Counted from the stretch's first letter, positions 17,821 to 25,825 are shown. The stretch: 64,000 nucleotides of DNA from Candidatus Nitrosopumilus sp. (GCA_013215285.1 JABSRD010000006.1:124001-188000); one strand, 5' to 3'. The notes: generated from the letters alone by a model not told the origin. A program made the numbers and translations.

Positions 17821-19132
17821 ACTTTTCTCTCTTTTTATTTGAATCTGATCTTTCTCTATTTTCACCAAAGCTTGTTCTTCTTCTATCATCTCCACCTTCT
17901 CTTCTTCTATCTCCACCTTCTCTTCTTCTATCTCCACCTTCTCTTCTTCTATCTCCACCTTCTCTTCTATCTCCACCTACATCTCCAAATGATTGAGGTC
18001 TTCTGATATCTTTTTCAGTTGGATTTTCATATTTTTTACCTATTTCATCAACTCTAATGTTGAGTTTTTCAAGTAAGGTTTCGTTTATTCCCTCACCATA
18101 CACATCAACTCTTGCAGCAATGACTGCTTTTGCGGCAACAGCGCGTGCAATTTTTCCTCTTTGCCATCTTGGAGCAGCATGAACCATTGCATGTTGGAAT
18201 AACAATCCGTGTTTTGGTGGATTAGAACCCGTCTTTAGTGATCTAAACAATGCTTTTTCAGCACCTAGAACTTGTATTGTACTTGCAGGAAGTGATGCCA
18301 TTCTTTTGAGACTTCCAGCTCTTCCTAAAATTCTTGCACCAACTGCAGTTCCAAGTATTGCTGAAAGATTAGGTGCAATAACTCGCATTTCAGTTTCTAC
18401 GTGTTCTTCTAATTTTTTACGTAAATCATGAAAATCTAAAATTTGTTTTGCAATTGATTGCACTATTGCTAAATTAACATCTGTAATATCTCCACCTCTA
18501 CTTTTTGATGAAATTAAAGTTAACATTTCTACTTTAGATTCTGGAAAACCTGCATCCTCAAAAATTTGTTTTGTTAGTGATTCACGCTTTCCAGCAATTA
18601 CAATTTGTGAATATCCATTAATACTATCAATAATGTTGTCTAATTCTGGAAAATGCAATCCATACCATTCTCTTAGTCTTGAACTTAATGCATTTGCAAT
18701 CTTGTCAATTTCATCTAATGAATTAATTGCTTGAATAATGTGAAGATCTGGACTTGCTGATACTTCTGTAACTTTTGAAGATGATAATCCTAATGCAAAC
18801 TCTCTAAGTTTTCCTAATGTATCTTGTAAGTTACTAGCAAAACCTGAGTCAACGATTATTTGTGGTTTTTCTGATTGTACATATTCTAATTCAGAATCTT
18901 CCATAATTTGACAATCAATGGAATTTTTTTTCAAAATTGCAAGTAATGATTCGTCACTTACTGCAACCCCTCTTTGAATTTTAAATAGATAATTTAGAAG
19001 TTCATTTAACTTTGCTTCTTTACTTTTAATTGAAAGATACTCTTCAACATTTTTTGAGAATGGAAATGCCTTTTCAAGTTTTTTACCATCAAAAACTGAT
19101 ATTCCCAATTCTGTTAAAATTACAGAATACAT
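17807..19132 (-). CDS. nop5: C/D box sRNP scaffold Nop5 (Nop56/58 family) with an Arg/Gly-rich repeat tail
   Basis: Bridges L7Ae-bound guide RNA to fibrillarin. 441 residues: N-terminal fibrillarin-binding region (1-120), coiled coil, and NOP domain with the signature region around GARILGRAGSLKRMASLPASTIQVLGAEKA split as GSLKRMASLPASTIQVLG, then KHGLLFQH, and ARAVAAKAVIAARVDVYGE. The extra C-terminal 60 residues are a disordered (GGDRRRE)n tail made by a 21-nt tandem repeat, ending in a basic NKKREKFGRR. Eukaryotic Nop56/58 have KKE/D tails, so a charged tail has precedent, but this Arg-Gly type is unusual. Transcribed upstream of and overlapping flpA. Confidence 0.93.
   Translation of the reverse strand: MYSVILTELGISVFDGKKLEKAFPFSKNVEEYLSIKSKEAKLNELLNYLFKIQRGVAVSDESLLAILKKNSIDCQIMEDSELEYVQSEKPQIIVDSGFASNLQDTLGKLREFALGLSSSKVTEVSASPDLHIIQAINSLDEIDKIANALSSRLREWYGLHFPELDNIIDSINGYSQIVIAGKRESLTKQIFEDAGFPESKVEMLTLISSKSRGGDITDVNLAIVQSIAKQILDFHDLRKKLEEHVETEMRVIAPNLSAILGTAVGARILGRAGSLKRMASLPASTIQVLGAEKALFRSLKTGSNPPKHGLLFQHAMVHAAPRWQRGKIARAVAAKAVIAARVDVYGEGINETLLEKLNIRVDEIGKKYENPTEKDIRRPQSFGDVGGDRREGGDRRREGGDRRREGGDRRREGGDDRRRTSFGENRERSDSNKKREKFGRR
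17888..17977 (-). repeat. 21-nt in-frame tandem repeat in the nop5 3' region
   Basis: The core ATCTCCACC (plus strand) recurs at 17888, 17909, 17930 and 17951 with 21-nt spacing and again at 17969 with an 18-nt step. In nop5 it encodes GGDRRRE; the frame used by fibrillarin is also open through it. Length change by whole units would alter only the tail. Confidence 0.9.
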
Positions 19133-19217
19133 GAATAGTTGAATCTAAATCACCTTTAAAAAAGGTACCAGAATTACAAATCAACTGTTATATTCGAAAC
19201 TAGAGTCATTAATCAAA

Positions 19218-20129
19218 GTGGAACCCAATCTTGCAACTTCCATAGGTCCAATTCAACTTGAGAGACCAGTAATGCTAGCATCAGGAATTTTGGGAATCTC
19301 ATTAGATGTATTTAATCGACTATATCGTTCAGGAGCAGGCGCTGTTGTAACTAAATCTCTTAGTACGGAGCCTTGGGAAGGATATCCAAATCCAACTATC
19401 TTTGGTGTAAAGGGTGGAGGCTGGATTAATGCTGTAGGTCTATCAAATCCTGGAGCTCCAAATTTTGCTAAAATGATTGAATCTAATCATGATGTTCCAA
19501 TAGTGGTGAGTTTGGTCGGGTCAATTCCTGAAGATTTTGAAATGATGATTAAACAATTTGAAAATTGTAAAGTCATAGCGTATGAACTAAACTTATCTTG
19601 CCCACATGTTGCTAAAGTTGGATTAGAAGTAGGTGATGATCCAGAATTAGTAAAAAAAATTGTTAGTACTGTTAAAAATTCTACTAATACTCCTGTAATT
19701 GCTAAAGTTGGTTTAGGTACTACTAATTATCTAAACACTGTATATACTGCAATAGAATCTGGAATTGATGCAATTACTGCAATCAATACTGTTCGTGCAA
19801 TAGCAATTGATGTTGAAACAACACGACCAATTCTAAGTAACACATTTGGTGGATTATCTGGCACTCCAATAAAACCAATTGCATTAAGGTGTGTTTATGA
19901 GATTTCTTCAAAATATGATATACCAATTATTGGATGTGGTGGTATTTCTACTTGGGAAGATGCAATAGAATTTTTCTTGGCAGGAGCATCTGCAATTCAA
20001 CTTGGTAGCGCAATTGGTGATAATTGGGTTGATGTCTTTGATGACATTAACAAAGGAATATTACAATACATGGAAAGAAAAAATTATTCTACAATAAAGG
20101 ATATGGTGGGTCTTGCAAAGAAATCATAA
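19218..20129 (+). CDS. pyrD: Dihydroorotate dehydrogenase, catalytic subunit (class 1B)
   Basis: Fourth step of pyrimidine synthesis, dihydroorotate to orotate, FMN-dependent. 303 residues from a GTG start. Motifs: RPVMLASGILG, AVVTKSLSTEPWEGYPNP, INAVGLSNPGA, ELNLSCPHV (substrate loop), VIAKVGL, and the FMN phosphate site GCGGISTWEDAIEFFLAGASA. The catalytic base of class 1B is Cys; here the loop reads NLSCPHV with that Cys present. It overlaps pyrK by 17 nt, the standard PyrD-PyrK pairing that passes electrons to NAD+. Confidence 0.94.
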   Translation: MEPNLATSIGPIQLERPVMLASGILGISLDVFNRLYRSGAGAVVTKSLSTEPWEGYPNPTIFGVKGGGWINAVGLSNPGAPNFAKMIESNHDVPIVVSLVGSIPEDFEMMIKQFENCKVIAYELNLSCPHVAKVGLEVGDDPELVKKIVSTVKNSTNTPVIAKVGLGTTNYLNTVYTAIESGIDAITAINTVRAIAIDVETTRPILSNTFGGLSGTPIKPIALRCVYEISSKYDIPIIGCGGISTWEDAIEFFLAGASAIQLGSAIGDNWVDVFDDINKGILQYMERKNYSTIKDMVGLAKKS

Positions 20130-20925
20130 TCATCCAACAATTGTAACAATTGAAAAAGTAATTGATGAAACACCTACTGTTAGAACTTTGGTTTTTTCAG
20201 ATGAAGTAATGTCAACTGTTCTTCCTGGACAATTTGCTATGGTTTGGATTCCTGGAGTAAATGAATTACCTATGAGTATAATGATTTCAAAAGAATCTGG
20301 CAAAGCTGCATTTACTGTAAGAAAGCATGGATCTGCATCAACTGGTTTATTTAATATCAAAGTAGGAGAGCAAATTGGAATTAGAGGTCCATATGGAAAC
20401 TCTTTTGATGTTAAAGAAGGTAAACTTTTGCTAGTTGGTGGAGGAACTGGTCTTGTTCCTATGATGCGATTACTAACTTTTGTAAAACATACTGATGATG
20501 TTACTATTCTAATTGGTGCAAAGTCAAAAGACGAGGTCTTCTTTGAATCTTTGGCAAATAGTCTTTTGGAAAATAATCCTCACAAAGTAATTGTTTCAAC
20601 TGATGATGGTAGTTATGGTGAAAAAGGATTTGTTACTGATTTAGTTGAAAAATTAGTCAATGACACGCACTTTGATGCAGTGTATGTATGTGGACCTGAA
20701 ATCATGATGTACAAAACTGTTCAATCTGCTTATTCTAAAGGAATGTTTGTTCAAGCTAGTCTTGAGCGAATGATGAAATGTGGAGTTGGAATTTGTGGTA
20801 GTTGTTGTGTTGGGGAGGATCTTGTTTGTAGAGATGGCACAATATTTGATGGGCAACATCTATCACAAAACAAAGAATTTGGTTATTTCCATAGAAATAA
20901 GGCTGGAATTTTGGAAAATTACTAA
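20113..20925 (+). CDS. pyrK: Dihydroorotate dehydrogenase electron transfer subunit
   Basis: FAD and 2Fe-2S subunit linking PyrD to NAD+. 270 residues from a TTG start inside the pyrD end. An FAD-binding beta barrel (LPGQFAMVWIPG, GIRGPYGN), a Rossmann-like NAD domain (LLVGGGTGLVPM), and the Cys cluster KCGVGICGSCCVG plus a later Cys in LVCRDG, which bind the 2Fe-2S centre. Length and order are normal for the family. Confidence 0.93.
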   Translation: MQRNHNHPTIVTIEKVIDETPTVRTLVFSDEVMSTVLPGQFAMVWIPGVNELPMSIMISKESGKAAFTVRKHGSASTGLFNIKVGEQIGIRGPYGNSFDVKEGKLLLVGGGTGLVPMMRLLTFVKHTDDVTILIGAKSKDEVFFESLANSLLENNPHKVIVSTDDGSYGEKGFVTDLVEKLVNDTHFDAVYVCGPEIMMYKTVQSAYSKGMFVQASLERMMKCGVGICGSCCVGEDLVCRDGTIFDGQHLSQNKEFGYFHRNKAGILENY

Positions 20926-20978
20926 GTTTGGCTAGCAAGGTTTAAAATAAATCACAAAATTCTTTCCGTGAAGGATAT

Positions 20979-22703
20979 ATGGGAACTCCAAAGATCGTTT
21001 TAACTGCTGATCGTACTTTAATGTCTCCTTATCGAGGATTATCTTTAGCAACATTTTTTGGATGTGCACCAGCCATTGATCCTCATAGAGATAAGAAGAG
21101 TTTTTGGTACAAAATTCTTGGAAATCAGGTTACTCCAAAAATTCTATTTGATTTTATTTGTAATTATATTCCTCACACAAATGGTGTTGCAAATTATGCT
21201 CCATATGGATTAAGAAAATTAGAAGCTGGACTATTGCGAGATGGATTTAGCAGACAAGAGGTAGTAGTTGCTCACCCTGATCATATTGAACAATTCATTG
21301 GACCTGATACAGAAGTTATTGGGACATATGAAATGGATCCTCTTGGAATGGGTCCAGTTACTATGACATTTACTTATGGCAGAAAACAAATTTCTTATGA
21401 TGAATTTTACAATGCTGAACTACATCATAGAATTAAAGCTGCAAAACTAAAAACTGGAAGTAAAGCCAAAGTTATTTCAGGTGCATCTGGGACTTGGCAA
21501 TACAATTATGATCCTGCAAAAATTGAGGAATTTGGAATTTATGCAATTTTAGAAGGTGAACTTGGAGGAATTGCACCCGAAATTGATGGACATGCTGGAC
21601 GATTTTTCAACTATTTGATTAATGGTGACTTTGATAATATGGATCCATTCAGAAAACGAAGTGATTTCAAAGTTAACATTAAAGAATTTGAAAGAGATAG
21701 TAAAAAAATTCATGGGCGATTTGTTAATTTTTGGGATAGACCTGACATAGATGAAATTCCAGATATTGTTGAACCAAGTATGCATGGAATGATTGAGGTG
21801 ATGCGTGGATGTGGTAGAGGTTGTAAATTTTGTGATGTTACATTAAGATCATTGAGATATTATCCGCCAGAGAAAGTTGTAAGAGAAATTGAAGTTAATA
21901 TGAAAAAAGGTGGTGCAAAATCTGCATGGATTCATAGTGATGATATTTTTGTTTATGGAATGGATCCACGAACTGCAAAAGGAATGGAACCAAATAGAGA
22001 AGCACTTGAAGAATTGTTTACCGCAATTATGTCTACTGGTGTTGAACACACAAATCCTACACATGGAACATTGGCAGGTGCAATAGCTGATGAAAAACTT
22101 CTTCCAAATCTCTCAAAAATCATAAAGGCTGGTCCTAGTAATTTGATTGGTGTTCAAGCTGGACTTGAGACTGGAAGTTTGAGATTAATTGGTAAATATG
22201 CTGATAGAAAACTTGCACCTTATGATCCATCTGAATGGCATTGGGTTGTTAAAGAAGGCGTAAAGGCAATGAATGAAAATTATTGGGTTCCAGCATTTAC
22301 ATTAATCATGGGTCTTGATAATGATGAAACTCCTGAAGATTCATGGGATACTATTCGTTTACTTAGTGAATTAGAACATGAACAACCAGACTCAATGTTT
22401 ACTGCTACTGCATTAACATTTGTTCCAATTGGATTGTTAGAACAATCTAAATTCTTTAACATTGGACAAGAAATGACTCCTGCACAATTAGGTGTATTAT
22501 ACAAAACATGGCAGCACAACTTCAAATATGCTATTCAAAAATTCATGACTAAGACTGGTAACAAAGGTCCTCAAAGATATGCCTTTAATGCTCTTGCAAG
22601 AAGTCTTGGCGGTATTCCACTAGGTGCAATGGAAAAATATGCACGCAGGAAAAGTCCTGAACACGAAAGAGTTATTGAAATTATTAAAAACAAGTACTGG
22701 TAG
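20979..22703 (+). CDS. Radical SAM protein with N-terminal B12-binding-like region
   Basis: 574 residues. The radical SAM CxxxCxxC triad is GCGRGCKFCD near residue 280, followed by a typical IHSDDIFVYG strand. The N-terminal 250 residues (GLSLATFFGCAPA, LRKLEAGLLRDGF, VVAHPDHIEQFIG) have the layout of a cobalamin-binding-like region seen in COG1032-type proteins. Substrate is unknown; such proteins methylate or otherwise modify unreactive carbons. Conserved in thaumarchaea as far as I recall (knowledge, not shown here). ATG start with a TATA-like region about 30 bp upstream. Confidence 0.75.
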   Translation: MGTPKIVLTADRTLMSPYRGLSLATFFGCAPAIDPHRDKKSFWYKILGNQVTPKILFDFICNYIPHTNGVANYAPYGLRKLEAGLLRDGFSRQEVVVAHPDHIEQFIGPDTEVIGTYEMDPLGMGPVTMTFTYGRKQISYDEFYNAELHHRIKAAKLKTGSKAKVISGASGTWQYNYDPAKIEEFGIYAILEGELGGIAPEIDGHAGRFFNYLINGDFDNMDPFRKRSDFKVNIKEFERDSKKIHGRFVNFWDRPDIDEIPDIVEPSMHGMIEVMRGCGRGCKFCDVTLRSLRYYPPEKVVREIEVNMKKGGAKSAWIHSDDIFVYGMDPRTAKGMEPNREALEELFTAIMSTGVEHTNPTHGTLAGAIADEKLLPNLSKIIKAGPSNLIGVQAGLETGSLRLIGKYADRKLAPYDPSEWHWVVKEGVKAMNENYWVPAFTLIMGLDNDETPEDSWDTIRLLSELEHEQPDSMFTATALTFVPIGLLEQSKFFNIGQEMTPAQLGVLYKTWQHNFKYAIQKFMTKTGNKGPQRYAFNALARSLGGIPLGAMEKYARRKSPEHERVIEIIKNKYW

Positions 22704-22743
22704 TTATACAAATACATAAATTTACTAATTTGCAATAATTACC

Positions 22744-22926
22744 ATGGCAACACACGGTTCACTTACCAAAGCAGGTAAAGTACGAGGACAAACTCCAAAA
22801 GTTGAAGGACGGAAAATTGTAGGTACTAGTTCTAGTGTTGCAAACAAAAGTAAGTTCAAAAAACGATTTGCTCTTGGAAGATATCCTGGACAGAATAAAC
22901 CAGGACAACGAAGAAAGAGACGTTAG
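22744..22926 (+). CDS. rps30e: Small ribosomal subunit protein eS30
   Basis: 60 residues, strongly basic, with GSLTKAGKVRGQTPKV and the FALGRYPGQNKPGQRRKRR end diagnostic of S30e (in eukaryotes the ubiquitin-fusion protein Fau). No ubiquitin-like leader is present, as expected in archaea. The mobile element begins 43 bp after its stop, so its terminator region is short and now abuts the insertion. Confidence 0.9.
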   Translation: MATHGSLTKAGKVRGQTPKVEGRKIVGTSSSVANKSKFKKRFALGRYPGQNKPGQRRKRR

Positions 22927-22951
22927 TCAAATTTAACCAAAATTTCTCATT

Positions 22952-23287
22952 TCAATCATTTCTAAAACAGGTGCTGTTACCTCTGCGGTAGTTGTTATCG
23001 GTGTTACTTTGCGGTTGGTCAGATTCATCATTAAAATAATCATTTTGTTTGTTAAATGTATTTACAGCTAGTTGTTTTTCTTCTAAAAGAAATTTAGTAT
23101 TTTGAAGTATTTGTTCTAACTGATCACGTCTTGGAATAATCACGTTATATTTTTCACCATATTTTAGTAATTGAATTGTACTACCTATCAAATGCTGTGA
23201 TAGTATACCATTTATACGAATAATCCTATTCATATTCTTGTTAGTTTCTACAATTTTCTCTAAAGAATCAATCATGGCTAGTCTCAC
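22952..23287 (-). CDS. Passenger gene of the mobile element: helical hypothetical protein
   Basis: 111 residues, mostly alpha-helical (IDSLEKIVETNKNMNRIIR, LLKYGEKYNVIIPRRDQLEQ); no family recognised. It is third in the minus-strand operon headed by the RHH gene and overlaps the previous gene by 20 nt. Its last residues (NNYRRGNSTCF) are encoded by the terminal inverted repeat, and the stop codon lies 18 bp outside the element in host DNA, so the C-terminus depends on the insertion site. Confidence 0.55.
   Translation of the reverse strand: MRLAMIDSLEKIVETNKNMNRIIRINGILSQHLIGSTIQLLKYGEKYNVIIPRRDQLEQILQNTKFLLEEKQLAVNTFNKQNDYFNDESDQPQSNTDNNYRRGNSTCFRND
22962..22969. repeat. Left target site duplication of the mobile element
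   Basis: CTAAAACA immediately outside the left terminal repeat; the same 8 bp, same orientation, abut the right terminal repeat. Eight-base duplications are characteristic of several DDE families, including IS6. Confidence 0.9.
22970..23018 (+). repeat. Left terminal inverted repeat (49 bp) of the mobile element
   Basis: Begins GGTGCTGTTACCTC; the complement is matched at 36 of 49 ungapped positions by the right end, with the outer 14 perfect. Two TGTTAC boxes start 27 bp apart (22975 and 23002), mirrored by GTAACA boxes 27 bp apart at the right end, which look like paired transposase-binding sites. Confidence 0.9.
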
Positions 23288-23654
23288 TCACATGTTTAAA
23301 ATAACTATTAATCCATTTTAAACCCTCATCATTTTCACTATTTTTTAATTTTATTCCATGCTCTTCTAATACTTTGTATATTTCACTAAATCTTTCACGA
23401 TTCAAACAATGATAAACGTATAATGCTTCAATATCACCATTCATACTATCTAATGATGAAAATAGACGATTACTTGTTATCTTAATCATTTCTAATAACG
23501 CTGTACTATCTTCTGTGGAATAGATAGGAGATTTTATTTTGTTTATAATTTTAAGATTTTTTGCCACAGACCTTCTACTTTGCTCAAAGTGTTCTTTAAC
23601 ATCTGAAGATAGAACTCTATCCCGTGTATCTCTGTAATATTTACCCATATCCAT
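23268..23654 (-). CDS. Passenger gene of the mobile element: helical hypothetical protein
   Basis: 128 residues, predicted almost wholly helical (VKEHFEQSRRSVAKNLKIIN, TALLEMIKITSNRLFSSLD, ERFSEIYKVLEEHGIKL). No catalytic motif, signal peptide or membrane segment. Its ATG shares one base with the TAA of the upstream RHH gene (TAATG), so the two are probably translated together. Partner or effector of the RHH protein is a guess only. Confidence 0.6.
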   Translation of the reverse strand: MDMGKYYRDTRDRVLSSDVKEHFEQSRRSVAKNLKIINKIKSPIYSTEDSTALLEMIKITSNRLFSSLDSMNGDIEALYVYHCLNRERFSEIYKVLEEHGIKLKNSENDEGLKWINSYFKHVSETSHD

Positions 23655-23824
23655 TATTTTTTCTTCCTTTGTTTTTTAACCCATTCCTCTAGGGCTTCTT
23701 CTAATCCGTCTTGTATACTTCCTTTTTTAAATCCAAATTTATTAAATGTAATTTCTCTAAACTCTTTCTCTAATTTTTCATTTATTGTGGAATTGATTCT
23801 TATGTTTTTACTTTGTTTTTGCAT
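23654..23824 (-). CDS. Ribbon-helix-helix DNA-binding protein, likely repressor of the element
   Basis: 56 residues from the ATG at 23824: a strand (KNIRINSTIN) then helices (EKLEKEFREITFNKFG and GLEEALEEWVKKQRKKK), the compact RHH/MetJ-Arc layout. The 77-bp gap to the divergent transposase contains a perfect 10-bp inverted repeat, the kind of operator RHH dimers bind. Heads a three-gene overlapping operon. An autorepressor that also controls the transposase is the simplest reading, but this is inference. Confidence 0.65.
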   Translation of the reverse strand: MQKQSKNIRINSTINEKLEKEFREITFNKFGFKKGSIQDGLEEALEEWVKKQRKKK

Positions 23825-23859
23825 ATACTTGTTAATAATTTAGTTCTTTATAAACATAC

Positions 23860-23898
23860 ACGTATATGTTTATATTATACATTTGTGTACATATACGT
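23860..23898. promoter_or_regulatory. Palindromic operator candidate between RHH gene and transposase
   Basis: ACGTATATGT (23860-23869) and its exact reverse complement ACATATACGT (23889-23898) are separated by 19 bp. TATA-like TTTATAAA (about 23848) suits the RHH gene and TATATTATA (about 23871) suits the transposase, so a protein on the palindrome would cover both promoters. Confidence 0.65.
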
Positions 23899-23901
23899 AT
23901 A

Positions 23902-25032
23902 ATGGTAGAAAACAAAAGACAAGAGAAAGGCAAAGCAATAGCCCTAAAATCTGACCTAATTAGATTGTCAGACTTCCATTATCATGTTCATTCACAGACT
24001 AGCAATAGAGATTATGAAGTTATCAAAGTAGCAGATAAATGGACTTGTAACTGTGCAGACTGCAAATTTAGGCACGTATGCTGTAAGCACATTCATGCAG
24101 TAGAGATTAGCATACACATGAGAATTGAGGCACGAGAAAAAACCAAAGTTACATTATCACCAATTATTTCTACTAAAACAACTACAGAGTGTAATTTCTG
24201 TCATGGTACAAACATAACTAAAAATGGTATTAGACGTAATAAAATAGGTAACATTCAAAGATTCTCATGTGTAGACTGTCATAGGACATTCTCAATTAAT
24301 TTAGGATTTGAAAAGATGAAGTCAAGCCCAGAAGCTATTACTAACGCTCTACAGTTGTATTTTACGGGTGAATCTTTACGCAACGTTCAGAAATTCCTAA
24401 AACTACAAGGCGTTCAAGTATCTCACAAAACTATCTATCTGTGGATTGTAAAATATACTAAACTAATGAAGGCTCACCTAGATAAGATAACCCCACAAGT
24501 AGGGGATTCATGGCGAGCTGATGAGGTGTATGTTAAGATTCGAGGTGAGCTAAAGTATGTATTCTCTTTAATGGATTCTGAAACTAGATTTTGGATAGCC
24601 CAAGAGGTAGCAAACAGAAAAGAGGGACATGACGCCTCTAGTTTGTTTCGTGCTGGAAAAAAAATTACTGGAACAAAGCCTAAAGTGATAATCACGGATG
24701 GTCTTCATTCATACTCTGAAGCGTACAGAAAAGAGTTTTGGACTATACAAAGAGAGAATAGAACTATACACATTCGTAACGTACACCTTCAAGGTGACAT
24801 GAACAATAACCAAATGGAAAGATTGAATGGAGAGTTTAGAGACAGGGAGAAAGTTATGAGGGGAATCAAAAAAGTTGACGGTGCAATTATTGACGGTTAT
24901 CAGTTGTATCATAATTATGTACGACCTCACATGGCATTAGATGGCAAGACACCAGCTGACAAGTGCGGGATTATAATTGAGGGGAATAACAAATGGTTAA
25001 CTTTGATTCAGAATGCGAGTAAAGAAATCTAA
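23902..25032 (+). CDS. DDE transposase with SWIM zinc finger and zinc ribbon
   Basis: 376 residues from the ATG at 23902; upstream open codons overlap the operator and are not used. Order: SWIM finger (WTCNCADCKFRHVCCKHIH, about residues 48-66), zinc ribbon CNFCHG...CVDCHRTF (about 95-120), helix-turn-helix (SLRNVQKFLKLQGVQVSHKT), then the DDE core: D in WRADEVYVKI, D in VIITDGLHSY, E in NNQMERLNGE with 39 residues between the last two. The C-terminal NYVRPHMALDGKTPA is typical of IS6-like and related families. The SWIM finger is an uncommon addition for a compact transposase. The stop overlaps that of the convergent winged-helix gene by 4 nt. Confidence 0.92.
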   Translation: MVENKRQEKGKAIALKSDLIRLSDFHYHVHSQTSNRDYEVIKVADKWTCNCADCKFRHVCCKHIHAVEISIHMRIEAREKTKVTLSPIISTKTTTECNFCHGTNITKNGIRRNKIGNIQRFSCVDCHRTFSINLGFEKMKSSPEAITNALQLYFTGESLRNVQKFLKLQGVQVSHKTIYLWIVKYTKLMKAHLDKITPQVGDSWRADEVYVKIRGELKYVFSLMDSETRFWIAQEVANRKEGHDASSLFRAGKKITGTKPKVIITDGLHSYSEAYRKEFWTIQRENRTIHIRNVHLQGDMNNNQMERLNGEFRDREKVMRGIKKVDGAIIDGYQLYHNYVRPHMALDGKTPADKCGIIIEGNNKWLTLIQNASKEI

Positions 25033-25346
25033 CGAGTTAAATGATTTTCAACATTGTTTAACAATTTTTCAACATTGTTTAACAATTTTTCAACATCTAA
25101 TTCTTTTACTAATTGAATGCCGAAATCAGTCAAGGTATAAGCAAAATAATTTTTACCTATATCTGTAATCTGTGCTTTTGATGTAACGTAATTCGAAGTT
25201 TTGAGTTTGTTTAGTCTATTTACTAATGAAGTATCTGAGACATTTAGTTTTAATTTTAAATCACCATATCTTAAACCATTTTTTGATTTGTTTAATAGAT
25301 TTAGAGTTTCTAAAATAATATGATCTAGATAATCGCTCTTTTCCAC
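25029..25346 (-). CDS. Winged-helix protein in the mobile element
   Basis: 105 residues. A winged helix spans about 5-80 (LNLLNKSKNGLRYGDLKLKL, SDTSLVNRLNKLKTSNYV, then a TDIGKNYFAYTLTDFG wing), resembling small archaeal HTH regulators. The C-terminus repeats VEKLLNN twice, encoded by a 21-nt direct repeat. Transcription is towards the transposase, ending 4 nt inside it. A second regulator of the element is likely; targets unknown. Confidence 0.65.
   Translation of the reverse strand: MEKSDYLDHIILETLNLLNKSKNGLRYGDLKLKLNVSDTSLVNRLNKLKTSNYVTSKAQITDIGKNYFAYTLTDFGIQLVKELDVEKLLNNVEKLLNNVENHLTR
25046..25096 (-). repeat. 21-nt direct repeat at the end of the winged-helix gene
   Basis: Two full copies (25046-25066 and 25067-25087) and a 9-nt partial third. 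In frame it encodes NNVEKLL units, so copy number changes only the tail length. Confidence 0.85.
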
Positions 25347-25436
25347 TACTATTAGTAACTTACCACGCTTTTTATTATTTGCTAATCCTTTTTAATAAAA
25401 GATAACTCTTAAAAAGAAGTACACTACACGCTAGGC

Positions 25437-25556
25437 ATGACAAAAAAATATGTCTACGTAGATTGTCACAAGGTAGCAGACGGAACCACGTCTTGTACAA
25501 GAGTGCTAAAAGCACCAGCTGCCAAAGATAGTGCTAAATTCACTAAAAGAGAATAA
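25437..25556 (+). CDS. Small basic ORF in the mobile element (39 residues)
   Basis: Starts MTKKYVYVDCHKVADGTTSC and ends KFTKRE. Two Cys. It has a TATA-like TTTTAATAAAA about 45 bp upstream and convergent RHH gene downstream. Too short to assign; protein-like composition and a clean ATG make it worth listing. Confidence 0.4.
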   Translation: MTKKYVYVDCHKVADGTTSCTRVLKAPAAKDSAKFTKRE

Positions 25557-25636
25557 AACGACTAGGAGTTATTTGCCCGCAAAACAAATAATCCGATTCC
25601 CTTTTTTTAGAGCATAATGATCTAAAAGTCTTTTCA

Positions 25637-25771
25637 TTATTGCAACTGCTTCTTCACACAAAACTCAAACCCATGACTACGATTGAAAAACTCACCCGCC
25701 TCTATCTTTTCATCCAGTAACTCCAAAACTTCAGAGCCTACAGATATTGTAATCCTCTCACGCTTTGTCAT
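25637..25771 (-). CDS. CopG-like ribbon-helix-helix protein in the mobile element
   Basis: 44 residues: ERITISVGSEVLELLDEKI is a textbook RHH strand-helix, followed by EAGEFFNRSHGFEFCVKKQL. The stop overlaps a further 22-codon frame (ATG at 25637, TAATG junction, ending at 25569) that I cannot support as a gene. Divergent from the exported-protein gene with 54 bp between starts, which it may control. It is the second RHH protein in the same element. Confidence 0.6.
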   Translation of the reverse strand: MTKRERITISVGSEVLELLDEKIEAGEFFNRSHGFEFCVKKQLQ

Positions 25772-25825
25772 AACTATAATACAGTTTTATGTAAATTTAA
25801 ATAGGAATATGATAACTGTATACAA

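Noticed and set aside
17821-17976. 52 extra N-terminal residues (EEEKVEI repeats) for fibrillarin
   Set aside because: They are the out-of-frame reading of the nop5 repeat; the TTG at 17820 gives the normal family length and start.
17888-17977. CRISPR-like array at the nop5 repeat
   Set aside because: Units are contiguous at 21 bp with no spacers and lie in coding sequence.
17799-18006. Plus-strand frames over the nop5/fibrillarin repeat (Leu/Pro/Ser-rich)
   Set aside because: Antisense reading of the 21-nt repeat only.
25569-25637. 22-codon frame overlapping the stop of the second RHH gene
   Set aside because: Too short and featureless to support, despite a TAATG junction.
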